A stretch of DNA of 10,917 bases from JANWHF01 sp036276235 (GCA_036276235.1 DATBDZ010000085.1:1-10917); one strand, 5' to 3'. Positions 1-6,867 are shown, counted from the first letter of the stretch. Program-made: numbers and translations. The notes: generated by a model from the sequence alone, not told the origin.

Positions 1-301
1 AACATTCCGAACGCTTTCACGCGTGCGAAAGCAACCACAACCGCTATTCGCGATTGTTGTCGTGATGAGGCGAGACAAACTCCGCCTCGGATCGTTTCAA
101 TCGGGCTGATTCAGAAATTGTTGCGACTTGCAACAGACGGCTTCGATCGTTTCCTCGCTACAGTTAAGGCACCGTAGCCAATCGCACCGAATGGTAGGTC
201 AGCCAACGAACGAGGGATAATATGCCAGCAAGGGGGTATTCTGTCAACCGGTGACTAAAAAAATTCACATCATTCATTCACCAGAAGTAGAAAGAAACAT
301 C
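1..301. other. Non-coding left edge with two small hairpins
   Basis: I see no credible gene in this stretch. It holds two short perfect inverted repeats. The first, at 13-32, has 6-base arms (GCTTTC / GAAAGC) and an 8-base loop. The second, at 119-135, has 6-base arms (TGTTGC / GCAACA) and a 5-base loop. The motif GATCGTTTC occurs twice, near 90 and 144. A TATAAT-like GATAAT lies at 216-221, but I see no convincing -35 box at the right distance. The hairpins could belong to the 3' end of a gene lying outside the window or to the leader of the VOC gene. Neither has a T-run, so I do not call a terminator. Confidence 0.4.
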
Positions 302-694
302 ATGAACAACATCGGCGCCCAGCGCATTGATCACGTTGCGATCGACATCACCAACGTCGAGCGCGCCAAAGCCTTCTACGGCGGCGTGCTCGGCCTTGCG
401 GAAATTCCGCGGCCCACCTCCTTCACCTTCGGCGGAGCCTGGTATCAGATTGGCCCGGAAGTACTTCACCTGGTCGCGCGCGACCAGAAGTTCGAAGAAG
501 CCCCCCACCATTTCTGCCTGTGGGTAAGCGACGTAGCGGCCGTCGCAAAGATCGTCGAGTCGGCGGGATACCCGGTCATCTGGGACACGAAATTCAAAAT
601 CCCCGCCATCGACCGCTTCTTCACGCGCGACCCGGACGGGAATCGCGTTGAGTTCCAGGGGCCGGAGAGGGTTGGAATGAAAAATGAAAAATGA
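302..694 (+). CDS. VOC-superfamily (glyoxalase / bleomycin-resistance / dioxygenase) protein
   Basis: This is a single-module vicinal-oxygen-chelate protein of 130 residues. Such proteins bind a divalent metal in a beta-alpha-beta-beta-beta fold and act as isomerases, dioxygenases or resistance proteins; the substrate cannot be read from the sequence. The first half opens with RIDHVAIDITNVERAKAFY, giving a candidate metal ligand at His11 and the classic AKAFY(G)xVLGL helix. The second half contains HHFCLWVSD (His70) and ends in RDPDGNRVEFQGP with Glu117, matching the usual metal-binding His and Glu. I chose ATG 302 because the fold begins eight residues later. An in-frame GTG at 251 would add 17 residues outside the fold. 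The last residues (MKNEK) and the TGA stop come from an ATGAAAA repeat that runs into the gene. The gene converges on der. The fold is secure and the function is unknown. Confidence 0.85.
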   Translation: MNNIGAQRIDHVAIDITNVERAKAFYGGVLGLAEIPRPTSFTFGGAWYQIGPEVLHLVARDQKFEEAPHHFCLWVSDVAAVAKIVESAGYPVIWDTKFKIPAIDRFFTRDPDGNRVEFQGPERVGMKNEK

Positions 695-707
695 AAAGTG
701 AAAAATG
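676..707. repeat. Solo ATGAAAA heptad repeat overlapping the VOC stop codon
   Basis: About four copies of a 7-base unit ATGAAAA occupy 32 bases, with one GTG variant. The array starts inside the coding region, supplies codons for MKNEK and provides the TGA stop at 692-694. It matches 29 of 32 bases with the left arm of the element at 8036-8067 inside the GT39 gene. No inverted partner arm follows here, so this is a half or degraded element. Confidence 0.85.
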
Positions 708-730
708 TTCAGGCAGACAATTCAGGAATC

Positions 731-868
731 ACCACGGAGGCACGGAGGCGCGCTTGTACTTCGATGCATCGACCCTCATCAGGATTTATCGATTTGTTCT
801 TTTTGGATTCGATCGCCTGACGTTGCTCGAAGTCCGAGCGCGCCTCCGTGTCTCCGTGCCTCCGTGGT
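731..868. repeat. Inverted repeat of CACGGAGG octads between convergent genes
   Basis: The left arm at 731-753 reads ACCACGGAGG CACGGAGGCGCGC in 8-base units. The right arm at 838-868 is its reverse complement but carries one extra 8-base unit (TCTCCGTG). The spacer is 84 bases. The element fills the gap between the convergent VOC gene (stop at 694) and der (stop at 882), with the right arm ending 13 bases from the der stop. A transcript from either side would form a long GC-rich hairpin, so it may act as a two-way transcript end. There is no T-tract. Similar CCACGGAGGCACGGAG repeats are, from memory, frequent in intergenic DNA of environmental bacteria. Confidence 0.85.
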
Positions 869-881
869 GAATAATTCTTTC

Positions 882-2393
882 TTAACGGCGACCGCTCTTG
901 TTGCGGGCGGTTGGCTTTCGGCCGGCGCCTTTTCGTCTGGCCACCACTCGTATGGGCTTTTTGGGACGCTCTGCATCTCCCGCATCGAGCGGTGCCATCT
1001 GCATGGTTCTTTCTCTGGCGCGGATCACCATCTTCACCGGCACTTCCGCATACGGAAGCAATTCCCTGAAGCGGCTCATGATGTATTTCTGATACGCCTC
1101 GTTGAAATAGGCTGGATTATTGACGAAAAGCACAATCGTCGGCGGCGCGATCGCTGTTTGCGTGACGTAATAGATTCTCGCCCGGCGGCCGCTTGAGGTG
1201 CTGGGCGTGCGCTCTTCCATGATTGTCCGGATCGCGTCGTTCAATCTGTGCGTCGTCACGCGCTCGTTGGCCTGATTGAACAATCGCTGCGATAAATCGA
1301 GCAGGCCCTGCACGTTCTTCCCATCCTTGGCGGTGACGAATGCGATCGGCGCGAAATCCAGCCGGCGAAGCTCTTGATCGAGATATTCGCGGAATTTTTC
1401 CATCATGCCGGTATCATCGACGCCCGCCGCCTGCTGCTTGGCGGGCAGCAATTCATGGGCGCGCTGCCGGGTCAGGTCCCATTTGTTGACGACCAGAATC
1501 ACCGGCTTGAACTGCTCGGCGATGTATTGCGCCAACTTCTTGTCCGGCTCGCTCACCGGCTCCGTGCCGTCGATCAGCATCATCACCACATCCGCACGGC
1601 GAATGGATCGCTGCGCGCGATGAAAGCTGTAAAACTCGATGTCATTGGTCACCATGTGCCGCTTCTTGCGCACGCCGGCGGTGTCGATGACGACGAGTGT
1701 CTTGCCCTCCTTTTCGAAGCGCACGTCCACACTATCGCGCGTCGTTCCGGGAATCTCAGAGACGATAACGCGATCTCCCGCCCCTTCGTAAATCTCGGCG
1801 ATCGAGTTGACGAGTGTGCTCTTGCCGGCGTTGCGCTTGCCGACAATCGCGACAAGCATCGTGGGCTTGGGCGGCTCGGTGGGAGCATTAGAAAGATCGA
1901 CGTTCTTGCCGATGATTTCACGAATCTGTTCGATGTTGCGGCCGGTGGTCGCCGATACCCCCAGCGGCGTGCCAAGCCCCAGGCGGGCAAAATCGCCGAG
2001 CATGGCGTCCGATTTGGGGCCATCGGCTTTGTTGGCGATGAGGACGGTTTTGATTCCCTTCCGCCGCAACATGCTGGCGATCGCCTCGTCGGCGCTCACG
2101 CGGCCCTCCTGGCAATCCACGACGAACAGGACTAGCTGCGCCTGCGTCATCGCCAGCTCGATCTGATGTTTGATGTGATCGGTGAGCTGATCGGGATCGA
2201 CAAACCCGTAGCCGCCGGTATCGACGATCTCGACAAAGCGGTCGTCGATGCGGATCGGAATCGAAATACGATCGCGCGTGACGCCGGGCATGTCCTGAAC
2301 GATGCTGATCAATTTGCCGGCAATGGCATTCAGCAAACTGCTCTTGCCGACATTAGGCCGGCCAACAATCGCGACGGTTGGAAGGGATGGCAT
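882..2393 (-). CDS. der: Ribosome-assembly GTPase Der (EngA), tandem G domains
   Basis: Der is an essential GTPase that binds the 50S subunit during its maturation. It is recognised by two consecutive G domains followed by a KH-like domain. In this 503-residue reading, G domain 1 has GRPNVGKS (11-18), DTGG (58-61) and NKAD (121-124). G domain 2 has GKRNAGKS (185-192), DTAG (237-240) and NKWD (303-306). The KH-like part covers roughly 382-470 (RIYYVTQTAIAPPTIVLFVN, then FRELLPY). A basic tail of about 30 residues (RKGAGRKPTARNKSGRR) extends beyond it, comparable with the longer proteobacterial forms. I placed the start at ATG 2393 because the family begins MPxxPxVAIVGRPNVGKS. The longer reading to 2444 would start inside a repeat. 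I see no Shine-Dalgarno. The gene stands alone, converging on the VOC gene and divergent from the CBS gene. Confidence 0.97.
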   Translation of the reverse strand: MPSLPTVAIVGRPNVGKSSLLNAIAGKLISIVQDMPGVTRDRISIPIRIDDRFVEIVDTGGYGFVDPDQLTDHIKHQIELAMTQAQLVLFVVDCQEGRVSADEAIASMLRRKGIKTVLIANKADGPKSDAMLGDFARLGLGTPLGVSATTGRNIEQIREIIGKNVDLSNAPTEPPKPTMLVAIVGKRNAGKSTLVNSIAEIYEGAGDRVIVSEIPGTTRDSVDVRFEKEGKTLVVIDTAGVRKKRHMVTNDIEFYSFHRAQRSIRRADVVMMLIDGTEPVSEPDKKLAQYIAEQFKPVILVVNKWDLTRQRAHELLPAKQQAAGVDDTGMMEKFREYLDQELRRLDFAPIAFVTAKDGKNVQGLLDLSQRLFNQANERVTTHRLNDAIRTIMEERTPSTSSGRRARIYYVTQTAIAPPTIVLFVNNPAYFNEAYQKYIMSRFRELLPYAEVPVKMVIRARERTMQMAPLDAGDAERPKKPIRVVARRKGAGRKPTARNKSGRR

Positions 2394-2438
2394 CGTGCCA
2401 TTGTTGGGGGGTTTGAAGGGGAATGCAATTCGACGGAT

Positions 2439-2562
2439 TGTCATTTGTCATTGGTCATTAGTCATTTGTCAATTGCTTCGCCGTTTCGAATCGATCGCCC
2501 ACTTCGACCTGTGCTGGGTCTCAAGCAAATGACAAATGACAAATGACCAATGACTAGTGACA
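2439..2562. repeat. GTCATTT/GTCATTG heptad inverted repeat upstream of der
   Basis: Two 38-base arms (2439-2476 and 2525-2562) are built of 7-base units GTCATT(T/G/A) and are reverse complements apart from a few mismatches. A 48-base unique spacer (2477-2524) separates them. The element lies in the divergent gap between der (start 2393) and the CBS gene (start 2703). The rest of that gap, 2563-2690, shows nothing I can name. A second, larger element of the same family lies at 10647-10802. Heptanucleotide tandem repeats of this kind resemble the STRR repeats described in cyanobacteria. The resemblance is in unit length and style and is not a claim of identity. Confidence 0.9.
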
Positions 2563-2690
2563 CGCCATTCGAGAATCTTTTCACAATGTTGCACTCGCTA
2601 TCGCGACTTTGGTAGGCTGCTCACAGTCGTACCATTTCTTCACCTGCCCGGCGTTTGCCGCACAACTCACCCGCGGCGTTCGCCGACAGA

Positions 2691-2696
2691 AAGGAG
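2691..2696 (+). promoter_or_regulatory. Shine-Dalgarno AAGGAG for the CBS gene
   Basis: AAGGAG lies 6 bases before ATG 2703. It decides the start in favour of 2703 over an upstream in-frame TTG at 2655. It is one of only two clear Shine-Dalgarno sites at a good distance in the window. Confidence 0.8.
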
Positions 2697-2702
2697 CCTG
2701 AC

Positions 2703-3140
2703 ATGCCCAGTGCGATGGAGATCCTTTCGGAAAAAGGGACAAAGGTTTACACGATCGGCGCCGACGCCACCGTTTTGGAGGCAACGCGCAAGATGAACCA
2801 GTACCGCATCGGCGCGCTGGTGGTGATGGACGGCGATGCGGTCGCCGGCATCTTCACCGAGCGCGATGTGCTGCAGCGCGTGATCGGCGAGCGAATGGGC
2901 CCGGCGGATGTCAGCGTCGGCGAAGTGATGACCAAGAAGGTCGTCTGCGCGCCGCCGGAAACCGACATCGACGAGCTGAGCGAGATCATGCGAAGCCAGC
3001 GCGTCCGCCATGTCCCGATCTGTGAGGAGGACGGAAAGCTGATGGGCATCGTCTCCATTGGAGATGTCAACGCGATGCATGCGAACCATCAGCAGGCGAC
3101 GATTCATTATTTGAGTGAATTTATCTACGGACGGATGTGA
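2703..3140 (+). CDS. Two-CBS-domain protein
   Basis: This is a free-standing protein of 145 residues made almost wholly of one CBS pair (Bateman module). These modules bind adenine nucleotides and regulate a partner enzyme or channel, but here no effector domain is attached. CBS1 covers about 14-62 and ends in AGIFTERDVLQRV. A linker with the typical VGEVMTKKVVCAPPETD follows, and CBS2 covers about 76-128 with VRHVPICEEDGKLMGIVSIGDV. Both GI(F/V)(T/S)xxD(V) strand-helix signatures are present, so nucleotide binding is likely in both halves. The start is fixed by AAGGAG six bases upstream. The small zinc-ribbon gene may overlap its last 26 bases. The partner it regulates cannot be told from this neighbourhood. 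Confidence 0.92.
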   Translation: MPSAMEILSEKGTKVYTIGADATVLEATRKMNQYRIGALVVMDGDAVAGIFTERDVLQRVIGERMGPADVSVGEVMTKKVVCAPPETDIDELSEIMRSQRVRHVPICEEDGKLMGIVSIGDVNAMHANHQQATIHYLSEFIYGRM

Positions 3141-3423
3141 TGAGCTAGAATCAGACGATTGGAGCGCTTTCTTCACTTTTTATGGCGAGAGAGAGGTCGC
3201 TGATCGCGCGTTGCTCGGGGCGTTTGCCTTCATAGCGTTCTCGATGCTCGGGACTTGTGCCTGGCATTTGCTACGAGCAATCGAGCGATTTCGGCATTAC
3301 TTGGAGCGATTGCAACAGGGAACAGCCGAGGAGCCGCGCTGCACTCAGTGTGGGTACTCATTGATCGGAAATGTATCTGGCGTTTGCCCGGAATGCGGAT
3401 CGACGTTGAGAGCAAACGCTTGA
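3115..3423 (+). CDS. Small membrane protein with planctomycete-type C-terminal zinc ribbon
   Basis: The reading frame gives 102 residues from a GTG at 3115. One hydrophobic helix lies at about 32-53 (ALLGAFAFIAFSMLGTCAW). A basic amphipathic stretch (RAIERFRHYLERLQQ) and a zinc ribbon with Cys76/Cys79 and Cys91/Cys94 in CTQCGYSLIGNVSGVCPECG follow. The four-cysteine tail is nearly a signature of planctomycete proteins, where it is attached to many membrane proteins of unknown role. The start is uncertain. GTG 3115 lies inside the end of the CBS gene and has no obvious Shine-Dalgarno; the next in-frame starts are TTG 3211 and ATG 3244, within the helix. The N-terminal 30 residues have no recognisable pattern, so the gene may be a 5'-truncated remnant of a longer protein. 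It converges on tyrS, with 74 bases between the stops. Confidence 0.6.
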   Translation: MNLSTDGCDELESDDWSAFFTFYGEREVADRALLGAFAFIAFSMLGTCAWHLLRAIERFRHYLERLQQGTAEEPRCTQCGYSLIGNVSGVCPECGSTLRANA

Positions 3424-3497
3424 CGAGGCATCTCCCGATCGTGGTTTAGTGAGGTGGTCGTATTTTGCGACCGGTTGACGCGTCTCTTCCGACTGGT

Positions 3498-4709
3498 TTA
3501 CGGCTTCAACCGCGCATACTTCTTCCCCAACCTTACCGGCACCGGCTTCTCGATCGTCCACGTCTTCTGCGGGTCGGTGACGCGTTCTCCGTCGAAATCG
3601 ACGGCGCCTTCCTTGATCTTGCGCATGGCTTCTCCGTTTGACGCGGCTAATCCGGCCTGCACGAGCAGCGGCGCGAGTTTGTGGGGGCCGGGGCCGACGG
3701 CGAACTCGGGCATCTGATCGGGGATCTTTCCCTGCACAAACTGCTGCACGAACGCCTGCTCGGCGGCTTCGGCGTCCTGCGGCGAATGCAGCCACCCGAT
3801 GAGCTGCTTGGCGAGGCGAACCTTTGCATCGCGCGGGTTGCTCGCGATCTGCGCGCGGGCTTCATCGAGTGGCAAATCGGTCACCAATTGGTAGTAACTT
3901 TCCATCAGGTGATCGGGGATCGACATGATCTTGCCGAAGATTCCCTCCTGTCCGCCGGGGGCGTCGGTGACGCCGATGTAGTTCTTGAGGCTCTTGGACA
4001 TTTTCTTGACGCCATCCGTGCCAACCAGCAGCGGCGTCACGATCACCACCTGCCCTTCCTTCCCCTCCTCCTTCTGGAATTCGCGGCCGACGAGATTGTT
4101 GAAGAGTTGATCGCTGCCGCCCATTTCGACGTCGGCGTCGATCATCACGCTGTCCCACCCTTGCAGCAGCGGATAGAGAATCTCGTGCAGGCGGATTTCG
4201 GTGCCCTCGGCATAACGCTTGGCAAAATCCTCCCGCGTGAGCATCTGCGCGACGGTTGCCCGGCTGGCGAGCTTGATGATTTCGACCATCCCCATCTTCC
4301 CGAGCCATTCGCCGTTGAAACGCGTCTCCAGATGATCCGGATCGGTCAGCAGGATTTTGCCAACTTGCGCGACGTAGGTTTTAGCGTTGGCGTCGATTTC
4401 TTCGCCGGAGAGATCCGGACGAGTTTTATTGCGGCCTGTCGGATCGCCAACTCGGGCGGTGTAATCGCCGATGATCAGGACCGCCTTGTGGCCCCATTCC
4501 TGGAACTGGCGGATCACCTTGAGCGGCACGGCATGGCCGAGCGTCACATCCGGGGCCGTCGGATCCATCCCAAGCTTGATTCGCAGCGGCCGGCGGGTTT
4601 CGTAGCTCTTCTTCAGCTTCGCGCGCAAATCCTCCTCGCTGAGAATGCGCTCACAACGCCGGCCGAGAATCTTGATTTGGTCTTCGATCGATGGGGTCAC
4701 CGTCAGCAT
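3498..4709 (-). CDS. tyrS: Tyrosyl-tRNA synthetase (TyrRS)
   Basis: This class Ic synthetase activates tyrosine with ATP and charges tRNA-Tyr in the cytoplasm. In the 403-residue reading the HIGH-equivalent is TLGHAVPL (around His59). It is followed by QFQEWGHKAVLIIGDYTARVGDPTGR, GGSDQ (197-201) and an intact KMSKS (236-240). An S4-like RNA-binding domain occupies about 340-400 (LAPLLVQAGLAASNGEAMRKIKEG). The GHAVPLKVIRQFQ wording places it with the TyrZ-type branch rather than the E. coli TyrS branch. Start choice: ATG 4709 begins the family-like N-terminus. GGAG at 4713-4710 is immediately next to that ATG but 9 bases from an in-frame GTG at 4700, so GTG 4700 (400 residues) is a serious alternative. 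The upstream neighbour on the same strand is the CPBP protease, separated by a long hairpin. Confidence 0.97.
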   Translation of the reverse strand: MLTVTPSIEDQIKILGRRCERILSEEDLRAKLKKSYETRRPLRIKLGMDPTAPDVTLGHAVPLKVIRQFQEWGHKAVLIIGDYTARVGDPTGRNKTRPDLSGEEIDANAKTYVAQVGKILLTDPDHLETRFNGEWLGKMGMVEIIKLASRATVAQMLTREDFAKRYAEGTEIRLHEILYPLLQGWDSVMIDADVEMGGSDQLFNNLVGREFQKEEGKEGQVVIVTPLLVGTDGVKKMSKSLKNYIGVTDAPGGQEGIFGKIMSIPDHLMESYYQLVTDLPLDEARAQIASNPRDAKVRLAKQLIGWLHSPQDAEAAEQAFVQQFVQGKIPDQMPEFAVGPGPHKLAPLLVQAGLAASNGEAMRKIKEGAVDFDGERVTDPQKTWTIEKPVPVRLGKKYARLKP

Positions 4710-4740
4710 CTCCAATGATAAAAGCGGCCATTTCAAGGAA

Positions 4741-4820
4741 CTGTCATGCTGAGGTACTCCGAGGCATCTGGCCCATTCCCGCGAGTAAGCCAGATGCTTC
4801 GGAGTACCTCAGCATGACAG
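4741..4820. repeat. Near-perfect 32-base palindrome between the CPBP gene and tyrS
   Basis: The arms at 4741-4772 and 4789-4820 are reverse complements with one mismatch in 32 and a 16-base loop. The arm begins CTGTCATGCTGAGGTACTCC. It lies 75 bases past the CPBP stop and 31 bases before the tyrS start, on their shared strand. RNA from either gene's transcription unit would fold into a very stable stem. It may end CPBP transcription or insulate tyrS, but no T-run follows. The core GGTACTCCG(A/G)(A/G)GCAT recurs in the arms at 7038-7106, and the outer 13 bases recur at 7397-7409, so this is a dispersed repeat. Confidence 0.92.
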
Positions 4821-4895
4821 CTCTTGAGAAGCATGCCTCTCGAGAAATTTTCACAGGTCAAGATCGGCGAAGTCTAAGGTCCGCTATCGCGCGCT

Positions 4896-5885
4896 TCAAT
4901 TGATGCCGTGCAGATAAATCGCCGTGGAGATGGAATTGAAGACACAATGGATCGTGATCGATGTCCAGAGGTTTCCCGTTCGCTCGTAGGCGAATCCCAA
5001 GCCCAGCGAAAGCACAAAGATCGGCGGCGCCATCCAGAGGGGGTGAACGCCGGCGAAGAGTAATGAGGTAATGAAGATCGCCAGCCACGTTTGCCAGCGG
5101 GCTGGCGCTGCGACGGGCGGAGTCAGCGCCGACGGAATGAATACCTCCGGAACGGCATACGGCAGTTGATTCGCTTCCGGCACCGGCTGGGACATGGGCA
5201 ATACCGGAACAGGACGCCGGCTCAGCAGAATCAGCGATCGCCGAATCAGTGTCTGCAGATGGCCCCGAAACAGCAACTCCTCAAACAGCGGCGCGAGGAT
5301 GGCCGCGCCGATGATCAGCAGCGCCTGGGAGAATCCGGAGGCGTGCTTCATCGCCAACAACAATTCATGCTCGGCTGGATGATGAAACTGCGCGCGTTCG
5401 TACAGGGCTTCGACGATCGCCGAGAAGAGGTAAACTGCGGGGACGATCACGATCGCGCCGATCAGCCCGTATGTGACGCCCCGAAGCGCCTTGCGCGGCG
5501 TAAAGCCCAGAGACTTCAGCAAGCCCATCTCGCTGGTGAAGTAGTGGGCGACGAGCAGAAGCGTGAATGCCGCCAGCGGCGGGACGGTGGAAAGGATCGA
5601 CCAGTCCCAGGTGGTAAAGTCGGCTTCGGTAACCTTGGCTTGCGCCCCGCGCTCGGCCGCAACCCGGGCCTGAATGACAGCGCCATACGCTCCCTGAGCG
5701 ATCAACCAAGCCATGAAGCCGGCGATGAGAAGGGCAACAAGCAACGATGCCTGACCGGGCGGCGGCCGATCAAAATCGCCGATGCTCCGGGGGCGGACGA
5801 TACCTGCCGCCAGAACAATCGCCACGATAATTCCCCAACCGGCGAGCAGAAGAATTATCAGCGTGTTCGGACCTAACATTGACAT
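4896..5885 (-). CDS. CPBP-family (CAAX-protease / Abi-type) intramembrane metalloprotease
   Basis: This is a 329-residue polytopic membrane protein of the CPBP family (Rce1-like). All three active-site motifs are visible: EELLFR (Glu202, Glu203, Arg207), FAGVH (Phe277, His281) and HCVFN (His313, Asn317). Hydrophobic helices lie at about 8-29, 46-66, 101-116, 138-159, 186-201, 266-281, 286-299 and 306-324. A proline-rich, non-conserved insert at about 223-262 separates the first motif from the second. Bacterial members are linked to protein processing, bacteriocin self-immunity or unknown tasks; nothing nearby identifies a substrate. The start ATG 5885 (MSMLGPN) has a second ATG two codons on and no clear Shine-Dalgarno. 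The same frame stays open for about 256 further codons upstream, but that part is antisense to trpC and is not part of this protein. The gene is divergent from trpC. Confidence 0.9.
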   Translation of the reverse strand: MSMLGPNTLIILLLAGWGIIVAIVLAAGIVRPRSIGDFDRPPPGQASLLVALLIAGFMAWLIAQGAYGAVIQARVAAERGAQAKVTEADFTTWDWSILSTVPPLAAFTLLLVAHYFTSEMGLLKSLGFTPRKALRGVTYGLIGAIVIVPAVYLFSAIVEALYERAQFHHPAEHELLLAMKHASGFSQALLIIGAAILAPLFEELLFRGHLQTLIRRSLILLSRRPVPVLPMSQPVPEANQLPYAVPEVFIPSALTPPVAAPARWQTWLAIFITSLLFAGVHPLWMAPPIFVLSLGLGFAYERTGNLWTSITIHCVFNSISTAIYLHGIN

Positions 5886-5957
5886 CCAAAAAAGGTGGTC
5901 TACAGTTCCCGCCTTTGCGGTGGCCGGGGATTTTAGGCCGCGGCGGATGTTTTGCCT
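5886..5957. promoter_or_regulatory. Divergent promoter region, CPBP gene / trpC
   Basis: Only 72 bases separate the two outward-facing start codons, so both promoters and leaders should lie here or reach into the coding regions. I could not pick a convincing -10/-35 pair on either strand. I see no leader peptide with tandem Trp codons and no terminator/antiterminator pair, so attenuation of trpC is not supported. Confidence 0.4.
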
Positions 5958-6773
5958 ATGAGCACGATCCTCGTCGAAATTGTGCAGGTAAAGAAGGCGG
6001 AGGTCGCGGCAAGAAAGTCCGCGGTGCCGCTGGAGCAGCTTCGCGAGACGATTGCGACGCTTGGCCGCCCGCGCAATTTCTTCAACGCCGTCTCGCGCCA
6101 GCCCAGCGGCAAGCCGCTTAATCTGATCGCCGAGGTGAAGAAAGCCTCGCCCAGTGCGGGAGTAATTCGCGCCGATTTTGATCCGGTGAAGATCGCCAAA
6201 GAATACGCCGCGGCGGGTGCCGATGCGCTGAGCGTGCTCACCGACGAAAAATACTTTCAGGGAAAGCTCGAGTATATCCATCAGGTGCGCGATGCGGTGA
6301 AGCTGCCGGTGTTGCGGAAGGATTTCATCATCGATCCGTATCAGGTGTACGAGAGCCGCGCCGCGGGCGCGGATGCGATCCTGCTGATCGCAGAGTGCCT
6401 TGAAACCAGCGAGTTGATCGACCTGCAGATCCTGGCGACCGAACTGCATCTCACTTGCCTGATCGAAGTTCACGAGGTGGACAATTTCATCCGCGTTCGC
6501 GATCGAGTGATCGGCTTCCCCCATCGCAGCTACAGCCTGCTCGGAATCAACAATCGTGATCTGAACACATTCAAGACCGATTTGGGCACAACGCTGCGAT
6601 TGGCCGAATTGGTGGAGGATCGCAGTGTGCTGGTAAGCGAGAGCGGGATTCACAATTTCGCGGACATCAAGAAGCTTGCCGATGCGGGGGTGAGAGCAGT
6701 GTTGGTGGGGGAAAGTCTGATGCGCAGCGAGGACATCGGCGCGAAGATAAGAGAGCTGTTCGGCGCACCGTAG
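5958..6773 (+). CDS. trpC: Indole-3-glycerol-phosphate synthase (TrpC)
   Basis: TrpC closes the indole ring from CdRP, giving indole-3-glycerol phosphate, the penultimate intermediate of tryptophan synthesis. In the 271-residue reading from ATG 5958 the (beta/alpha)8-barrel signatures are all present: LIAEVKKASPSAG (Glu59, Lys61), LRKDFIIDPYQV (Lys121), CLIEVH (Glu170), GINNRDL (Asn198), SESGI (Ser229) and the phosphate-gripping end AVLVGESLM. These match the known catalytic Glu/Lys/Lys/Glu/Asn/Ser set, so the enzyme should be active. An in-frame TTG two codons earlier is a less likely start. It is monofunctional, with no fused TrpF, and no other trp gene lies in the window, so the pathway is dispersed here. 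Its TAG stop forms part of the first base-paired arm of a downstream REP-like element. Confidence 0.97.
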   Translation: MSTILVEIVQVKKAEVAARKSAVPLEQLRETIATLGRPRNFFNAVSRQPSGKPLNLIAEVKKASPSAGVIRADFDPVKIAKEYAAAGADALSVLTDEKYFQGKLEYIHQVRDAVKLPVLRKDFIIDPYQVYESRAAGADAILLIAECLETSELIDLQILATELHLTCLIEVHEVDNFIRVRDRVIGFPHRSYSLLGINNRDLNTFKTDLGTTLRLAELVEDRSVLVSESGIHNFADIKKLADAGVRAVLVGESLMRSEDIGAKIRELFGAP

Positions 6774-6828
6774 GGCGGGATTTATCCCGCCGGCATCCGC
6801 GGCCTCGGCGGTATAAATCCCGCCCTAC
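6770..6828. repeat. REP-like inverted pair (REPIN) starting on the trpC stop codon
   Basis: The arms at 6770-6792 and 6806-6828 are reverse complements with one mismatch over 23 bases. Each arm starts with GTAG and then folds on itself (GGCGGGAT TT ATCCCGCC). A GTAG foot plus hairpin is the textbook form of REP sequences mobilised by RAYT (TnpA-REP) transposases, and an inverted pair is a REPIN/BIME. The TAG of the foot is the trpC stop codon. The RNA could form one long or two short hairpins and may define the trpC mRNA end. Confidence 0.85.
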
Positions 6829-6867
6829 GAGAACTGCACCCGCGAAGCATGAAAATCGGAGTTGTAG

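Noticed and set aside
251..301. GTG start giving a longer VOC protein
   Set aside because: The 17 added residues are Lys/His/Ile-rich and outside the fold. ATG 302 is placed as in other VOC proteins. It cannot be fully excluded because neither start has a strong Shine-Dalgarno.
2394..2444. Longer Der start adding 17 residues
   Set aside because: The start codon lies inside the GTCATT heptad repeat, and the added residues do not resemble the Der N-terminus. MPSLPTVAIVGRPNVGKS is the normal beginning.
3456..3472. Rho-independent terminator between the zinc-ribbon gene and tyrS
   Set aside because: Only a 5-base stem (GGTCG / CGACC) with a 7-base loop and no following T-run, too weak to call.
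3681..4718. Open frame of 345 residues opposite tyrS
   Set aside because: It is a shadow of tyrS on the other strand, as the frame follows GC-rich codon bias. The tyrS motifs are intact on the minus strand.
4741..4820. T-box riboswitch ahead of tyrS
   Set aside because: The region is a simple near-perfect palindrome. I see no T-box sequence or specifier loop, and a relative of the hairpin occurs far from any synthetase gene (7038-7106).
5886..6653. Long open frame extending the CPBP gene upstream to about 585 residues
   Set aside because: The extra 256 codons are antisense to trpC, whose catalytic motifs are intact on the other strand. The CPBP fold starts at MSMLGPN (5885).
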